A stretch of DNA of 5,169 nucleotides from Ramlibacter sp. GTDB taxonomy: Bacteria; Pseudomonadota; Gammaproteobacteria; Burkholderiales; Burkholderiaceae_C. The translations under genes were made by a program, and so were the position numbers. The stretch spans positions 1 through 5,169 of the forward strand of contig JAJAZH010000419.1 in the NCBI GenBank assembly GCA_026785815.1, in the 5' to 3' direction. Shown piece after piece: positions 1 to 5,169 of the stretch (positions are counted from its first letter, which is position 1; each line of letters starts with the position of its first letter). The notes under the pieces were generated by a model, which worked only from the letters and a program-made list of their open reading frames with translations, did no database searches and had not been told where the DNA came from.

Positions 1-152
1 CGCCCGATTCAGCCCGTTCCCTGCGGGTTGCGGCCAAAAAGGCCATGCGCCGCGTTACAAAGCCTTGCCGGGGGGCGACCCCGGCTGCGTTTTGCGCCTT
101 GCGCATGACCTTTTTGACGAGCAACGCGTCCTGCGTCAATCGTGTGAACAGG
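1..152. repeat. Long concentric imperfect inverted repeat downstream of gcvP
   Basis: CAAAAAGGCCATGCGC (35-50) and GCGCATGACCTTTTTG (101-116) are inverted copies with one mismatch in 16. Centred on the same point is a second perfect inverted repeat, GCCGGGG (67-73) and CCCCGGC (79-85). Weaker similarity continues between and outside the arms. As RNA from the gcv operon it would form a strong stem-loop and could end or protect the transcript, although no terminal U-run follows. Frames on both strands are open for about 50 codons across it, which the symmetry and GC content explain. Position 1 is the window edge, so the left end of the element is not seen. Confidence 0.55.
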
Positions 153-179
153 CCCTAGTCCCGGGCGGCGCGGTCCCCG

Positions 180-3140
<2,961 letters not shown>

Positions 3141-3180
3141 GGGTTCTCCGGGAATTTGGTGTCATTGCTGGCTCAACCCG

Positions 3181-3241
3181 CAGTCCATACGCCGCCGTCA
3201 GCGGACTGTCTGGATCCTGGATCAAGTCCGGGGATGACGAG
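3181..3241. repeat. Intergenic hairpin repeat between gcvH and gcvP
   Basis: The 105-base gap contains two adjacent inverted-repeat structures. The first is CAGTCC (3181-3186) with GGACTG (3203-3208). The second is an imperfect hairpin from GGATCCTGGA to TCCGGGGAT (about 3212-3235), followed by GATGACG. The end shares CGTCAT(T)CCC with the sequence at 5142-5151. Sequences of this GGATCC...GGGGATGACG type are familiar as dispersed intergenic repeats in many proteobacteria. It may act as an mRNA stability or attenuation element between gcvH and gcvP; no U-run is present. Confidence 0.55.
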
Positions 3242-3245
3242 GCTG

Positions 3246-3620
3246 CTACGCTTGCCTCGTCAGCTTGTCGTAGTCCGGCTTGTCCATCAGCACGTCGAAC
3301 TCGGCCGTGTCCTTGACCAGGATCTTGAAGAACCAGCCGTTGCCTATGGGATCGCTGTTGGCCAGCGACGGATCGCCGCGCAGGGTTTCATTGACTTCGG
3401 TCACTTCGCCGGCGACCGGCATGTAGACATCGGCAGCGGCCTTCACCGATTCGACGACCCCGGCCACTTCGCCCTGGCTGTAGCTGCGACCGACCTCGGG
3501 CAGCTCGACGAACACCACGTCGCCGAGCGCGTCCTGGGCATGGACGGTGATGCCGACAGTCGCGTTGTGCGACCCCTCGAGCAGGACCCATTCGTGGTCG
3601 GATGTGTACTTCATGGTCAT
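3246..3620 (-). CDS. gcvH: Glycine cleavage system H-protein (lipoyl carrier)
   Basis: GcvH is the small shuttle protein whose lipoylated lysine carries the aminomethyl group from GcvP to GcvT and is then reoxidised by the L-protein. The family start (MKYTSDHEW-like) and the lipoylation motif ESVKAAADVY are both clear; Lys60 is the expected lipoyl attachment site. The C-terminal GNGWFFKILVKD is typical. The reading frame is open up to 3641, but I place the start at 3620. There the minus strand reads AGGAG (3626-3630), five bases, then ATG ACC ATG AAG. This gives 124 residues, the usual family length; the third codon (3614) is a weaker alternative. It lies 46 bases after the gcvT stop and 105 bases before gcvP, consistent with co-transcription. 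Unlike its two neighbours it carries no inserted repeat. Confidence 0.97.
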   Translation of the reverse strand: MTMKYTSDHEWVLLEGSHNATVGITVHAQDALGDVVFVELPEVGRSYSQGEVAGVVESVKAAADVYMPVAGEVTEVNETLRGDPSLANSDPIGNGWFFKILVKDTAEFDVLMDKPDYDKLTRQA

Positions 3621-3666
3621 GGTTTCTCCTGTGTCTGTCACTGGTTCGAGTCGATGCTGGGCTGGT

Positions 3667-4878
3667 TCAGCCGCGGTAATAACGGTTCGGCACGAAGGGC
3701 AGGCTGGTGACTTCCATCGGTACCGGCTTGCCGCGAACGATGGCGTTCAGGCGGGTGCCGGGGGCGGCGGATCCGGCGTTGACGTAGCCCATCGCGACCG
3801 GTCGATCGACGGTCGGCGCCAGCAGGCCGCTGGTGACCTGGCCGACGCGCTGGCCGTCGGCGTCCTGCAGTTCGGCAGGTTCGCGCACGGGGATCCGTTC
3901 GAGGGCGACCAGGCCGACGCGCTTGCGTTCGACCGCGGACGGATCCTGCAACTGGCCCAGCACCCTGGCGGCGCCGGGAAAGCCGCCCTCGCGGGCTCCG
4001 CCCTGGCGTCGCACTTTCTGGATCGCCCAGTTGAGCGCCGCTTCGACCGGGGTGGTGGTCTTGTCGATGTCGTTGCCGTACAGGCACAGCCCGGCTTCCA
4101 GCCGCAGCGAGTTGCGCGCGCCGAGGCCGACTGGTTTCACCTCTGGCTGCGCCAGCAGCGCGCGCGCCAACGCCTCGGCCTGCGACTGGTGGATCGAGAT
4201 TTCGAAGCCGTCTTCTCCGGTGTAGCCGCTGCGGGTAATGAAGAGATCGGCGCCGTCCCAGTCGAAGCGGCCGCCGGTCATGAACACCAGTTGTTGCACG
4301 CCCGGCACCAGCCGCGACAGCGCGTCGACCGCTTTCGGCCCCTGCAGCGCCAGCAGAGCGCGCTCCGGCATCGGGATCACCTGGCAGCGCGTGCCAATGC
4401 GCTGCTGGATGTGAGCGATGTCTTCGGCCTTGCAGGCGCCGTTCACGATGACGAAAATATGGCCCCCACGCTCGCTTGAAGGCTCGCTGCCGCCCGAGGG
4501 GGCGTTCGCTTCTCGGGGCGGCCCGTCGAAGCTCAGGTCACTACCCCGGTTCACCATCATCAGGTCGTCGATGATCGTTCCTTGGTCGGTCAACAGCAGT
4601 CCGTAGCGCTGCTTGCCGACGCCCAGGCCGATCACATCCACCGGCACCAGCGTCTCGAAGGCGGCGGCGGCATCGGCGCCGACCAGCCGCAGCTGGCCCA
4701 TGTGGGACACGTCGAACAGGCCGGCGGCGGCGCGGGTGTGCAGGTGTTCCGCCATCAGGCCGGCCGGATATTGCACCGGCATCGCGTAGCCGGCGAAGGG
4801 CACCATGCGGGCGCCGAGTTCGACATGCAGTGCGTACAGCGGAGTGCGGGCCAGGTCGTGTTCTTGGGATGCGTTCAA
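3667..4878 (-). CDS. gcvT: Aminomethyltransferase, T-protein of the glycine cleavage system
   Basis: GcvT takes the aminomethyl group from the GcvH lipoyl arm and uses tetrahydrofolate to release ammonia and form 5,10-methylene-THF. Family signatures are RTPLYALHVELGARMVPFAG (11-30), GLFDVSHMG (53-61), TIIDDLMMVNRG (101-112, containing the aspartate region known to be catalytic in T-proteins), GYTGEDGFEI and GLGARNSLRLEAGLCLYGND. The last motif has Asn where many homologues, including E. coli, have Asp (GARDTLRLEAG); this may be lineage-typical. The start codon is TTG, chosen because GGAG at 4886-4889 lies 7 bases upstream and the first in-frame Met (residue 25) falls inside the conserved domain. 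At 403 residues it is longer than the usual 365-375. Residues about 116-140 (including GPPREANAPSGGS) are encoded by a repeat and interrupt the strand after NRGSDL and before IFVIVNGACK. It is the first gene of the operon, directly under the glycine riboswitch. Confidence 0.96.
   Translation of the reverse strand: MNASQEHDLARTPLYALHVELGARMVPFAGYAMPVQYPAGLMAEHLHTRAAAGLFDVSHMGQLRLVGADAAAAFETLVPVDVIGLGVGKQRYGLLLTDQGTIIDDLMMVNRGSDLSFDGPPREANAPSGGSEPSSERGGHIFVIVNGACKAEDIAHIQQRIGTRCQVIPMPERALLALQGPKAVDALSRLVPGVQQLVFMTGGRFDWDGADLFITRSGYTGEDGFEISIHQSQAEALARALLAQPEVKPVGLGARNSLRLEAGLCLYGNDIDKTTTPVEAALNWAIQKVRRQGGAREGGFPGAARVLGQLQDPSAVERKRVGLVALERIPVREPAELQDADGQRVGQVTSGLLAPTVDRPVAMGYVNAGSAAPGTRLNAIVRGKPVPMEVTSLPFVPNRYYRG
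4460..4535. repeat. In-frame hairpin-forming repeat inside gcvT (copy B)
   Basis: This is the second copy of the element found in gcvP. It keeps the GGCCCCCACGCT end and the core that reads GCCGCCCCGAG on the minus strand. The inverted repeat is 6 bp here: CCCGAG (4493-4498) with CTCGGG (4512-4517). It encodes most of GcvT residues 116-140 and adds about 25 residues relative to ordinary T-proteins. Being 5 bases shorter than copy A in the middle, it leaves the element in a different reading frame, yet the gene frame is preserved overall. Confidence 0.85.
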
Positions 4879-4883
4879 GCGGA

Positions 4884-4889
4884 CTCTCC
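4884..4889 (-). promoter_or_regulatory. Ribosome binding site that fixes the TTG start of gcvT
   Basis: The minus strand reads GGAGAG here, with seven bases between GGAG plus its trailing A and G and the TTG at 4876-4878 counted from the end of GGAG. There is no ATG or GTG with comparable spacing in the gcvT frame, so this site supports initiation at TTG. Its first base lies in the arm of the proposed expression-platform stem. Confidence 0.75.
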
Positions 4890-4934
4890 AGGGGCAATCG
4901 GATTCATCGACCTCACGTCGATGGGCTGCCCCTG
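4889..4934 (-). promoter_or_regulatory. Candidate riboswitch expression platform
   Basis: On the transcribed strand CAGGGGCA (4927-4934) is perfectly complementary to TGCCCCTG (4889-4896). The enclosed bases contain a second perfect 7-bp hairpin, CATCGAC (4917-4923) with GTCGATG (4905-4911), loop GTGAG. The outer stem reuses bases 4930-4934, which also form the 3' strand of the aptamer 2 closing helix, and its other arm ends at the first G of the gcvT Shine-Dalgarno sequence. The two pairings cannot fully coexist, so glycine binding would favour freeing the ribosome site. No U-run follows, which argues for translational control rather than intrinsic termination. The mechanism is inferred from base pairing only. 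Confidence 0.5.
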
Positions 4935-5127
4935 CTGTCCGCTTTACCTGAGAGATTCGCCCCGTGACGGGGTTTGCTCCTTCGGTGGGCCGGACTCGTC
5001 GAGTCCAGGCCTCTCTCCAGCAGGGAAACGTCCCGCAACCGGGGCGCCTCGTCAGTCCTTGGTGCCTGAGCGTTCGGGTTGTCCCTGCGCCTTCGGCGGC
5101 TCCTCGGGGGAGCGCTCTCCTGACGGC
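4930..5127 (-). promoter_or_regulatory. Tandem glycine riboswitch (two aptamers) in the gcvT leader
   Basis: Two glycine-aptamer copies occur head to tail on the transcribed strand. Aptamer 1 (about 5050-5125) begins CGTCAGGAGAG, contains GCCGCCGAAGGCGCAGG (5084-5100) and CTCAGGCACCAAGGAC (5055-5070), and is closed by CGTCAG (5120-5125) pairing with CTGACG (5050-5055). Aptamer 2 (about 4930-5025) contains CTGGAGAGAG (5011-5020), CACCGAAGGAGCAAA (4973-4987), an internal hairpin CCCCGTCACGGGG, and CTCAGGTAAAGCGGACAG. It is closed by a perfect 8-bp helix, CCCTGCTG (5018-5025) with CAGCAGGG (4930-4937). The linker is about 24 bases. Known glycine riboswitches ahead of gcv operons turn expression on when glycine binds; that direction is inferred here from the family and from the operon's catabolic role. 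Confidence 0.95.
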
Positions 5128-5132
5128 GTCAG
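5120..5132. promoter_or_regulatory. 13-bp palindrome overlapping the -10 box and aptamer 1
   Basis: The sequence CTGACGGCGTCAG is a perfect inverted repeat around one central base. It overlaps the last two bases of the possible -10 box and the 5' strand of the aptamer 1 closing helix. It could be a repressor site, or in a longer transcript its first half could compete with the 3' strand of the aptamer 1 helix, which has the same CTGACG sequence. It may also be chance. Confidence 0.25.
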
Positions 5133-5136
5133 TATA
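5131..5136 (-). promoter_or_regulatory. Possible -10 box of the gcvTHP promoter
   Basis: The minus strand reads TATACT, five of six matches to the sigma-70 -10 consensus, and would place the transcript start at about 5123-5125, right at the first helix of aptamer 1. No good -35 hexamer is visible at 16-18 bases upstream (that stretch reads GGCTGC-like sequence), so the promoter may be activator-dependent or lie elsewhere. A start this close would leave almost no leader before aptamer 1, which is a reason for caution. Confidence 0.4.
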
Positions 5137-5141
5137 TCTCC

Positions 5142-5169
5142 CGTCATTCCCGCGCAGCCTGCCCCCGCG
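5142..5169. repeat. Dispersed intergenic repeat, cut by the window edge
   Basis: The plus strand begins CGTCATTCCCGCGCAG and continues GC-rich to the end of the window. CGTCATTCCCGCG is the typical end of a very common proteobacterial intergenic repeat whose other half would lie outside this window. It occupies the place where the -35 region of the gcvTHP promoter would be expected. Confidence 0.4.

Noticed and set aside
67..85. Classical intrinsic terminator for gcvP
   Set aside because: The GCCGGGG/CCCCGGC stem is strong, but in the transcribed direction it is followed by AAGGCTTTG, not a U-run.
1..153. Possible partial gene running off the left edge (frames open on both strands; the minus-strand one contains VMRKAQNAAGV)
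   Set aside because: The symmetry of the inverted repeat makes both strands open, no ribosome site or good start is visible, and I cannot assign a family. It could still be a fragment of a repeat-encoded short protein.
3621..3641. Upstream extension of gcvH to 3641, adding seven residues
   Set aside because: AGGAG at 3626-3630 lies inside that extension and is properly spaced for the ATG at 3620, and family members start near MKYTSDHEW.
3547..4479. Plus-strand open frame of 310 codons opposite gcvT and gcvH
   Set aside because: It is antisense to two clear genes, with low-complexity translation and no family signature.

Overview
The window carries a complete glycine cleavage operon, all on the minus strand in the order gcvT – gcvH – gcvP. 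It is preceded by a tandem glycine riboswitch. The DNA is GC-rich, and the gene order, riboswitch leader and protein sequences fit a betaproteobacterium, most likely Burkholderiales. That placement rests on remembered family resemblance, not on a search.

Layout, read in the direction of transcription (right to left). At 5131-5169 there is the edge of a dispersed intergenic repeat and a possible promoter with a good -10 box. At about 4930-5127 lies a two-aptamer glycine riboswitch. At 4889-4934 there is a candidate expression platform, in which an 8-bp stem shares five bases with the closing helix of aptamer 2 and touches the gcvT ribosome binding site. gcvT (3667-4878) starts at TTG. gcvH (3246-3620) follows after 46 bases. 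A 105-base gap holding hairpin-forming repeat DNA leads to gcvP (180-3140). Downstream, 1-152 contains a long concentric imperfect inverted repeat and no convincing gene.

How the parts work together: GcvP (P-protein) decarboxylates glycine and loads the aminomethyl group on the lipoyl arm of GcvH. GcvT (T-protein) passes it to tetrahydrofolate, giving 5,10-methylene-THF and ammonia. The L-protein (lipoamide dehydrogenase) that reoxidises GcvH is not in the window. The riboswitch is expected to raise expression when glycine is abundant.

The most unusual thing here is not a new pathway. Two genes of the operon each contain a related, GC-rich, hairpin-forming repeat of about 76-81 bp inside the reading frame (809-889 in gcvP, 4460-4535 in gcvT). 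Each adds about 21-25 residues with the shared peptide pattern GPPRxAxAPSGGS to an otherwise normal enzyme. This resembles the behaviour of Rickettsia palindromic elements, but in a different lineage and with an unrelated sequence. I found no phage, transposase, CRISPR or defence genes.
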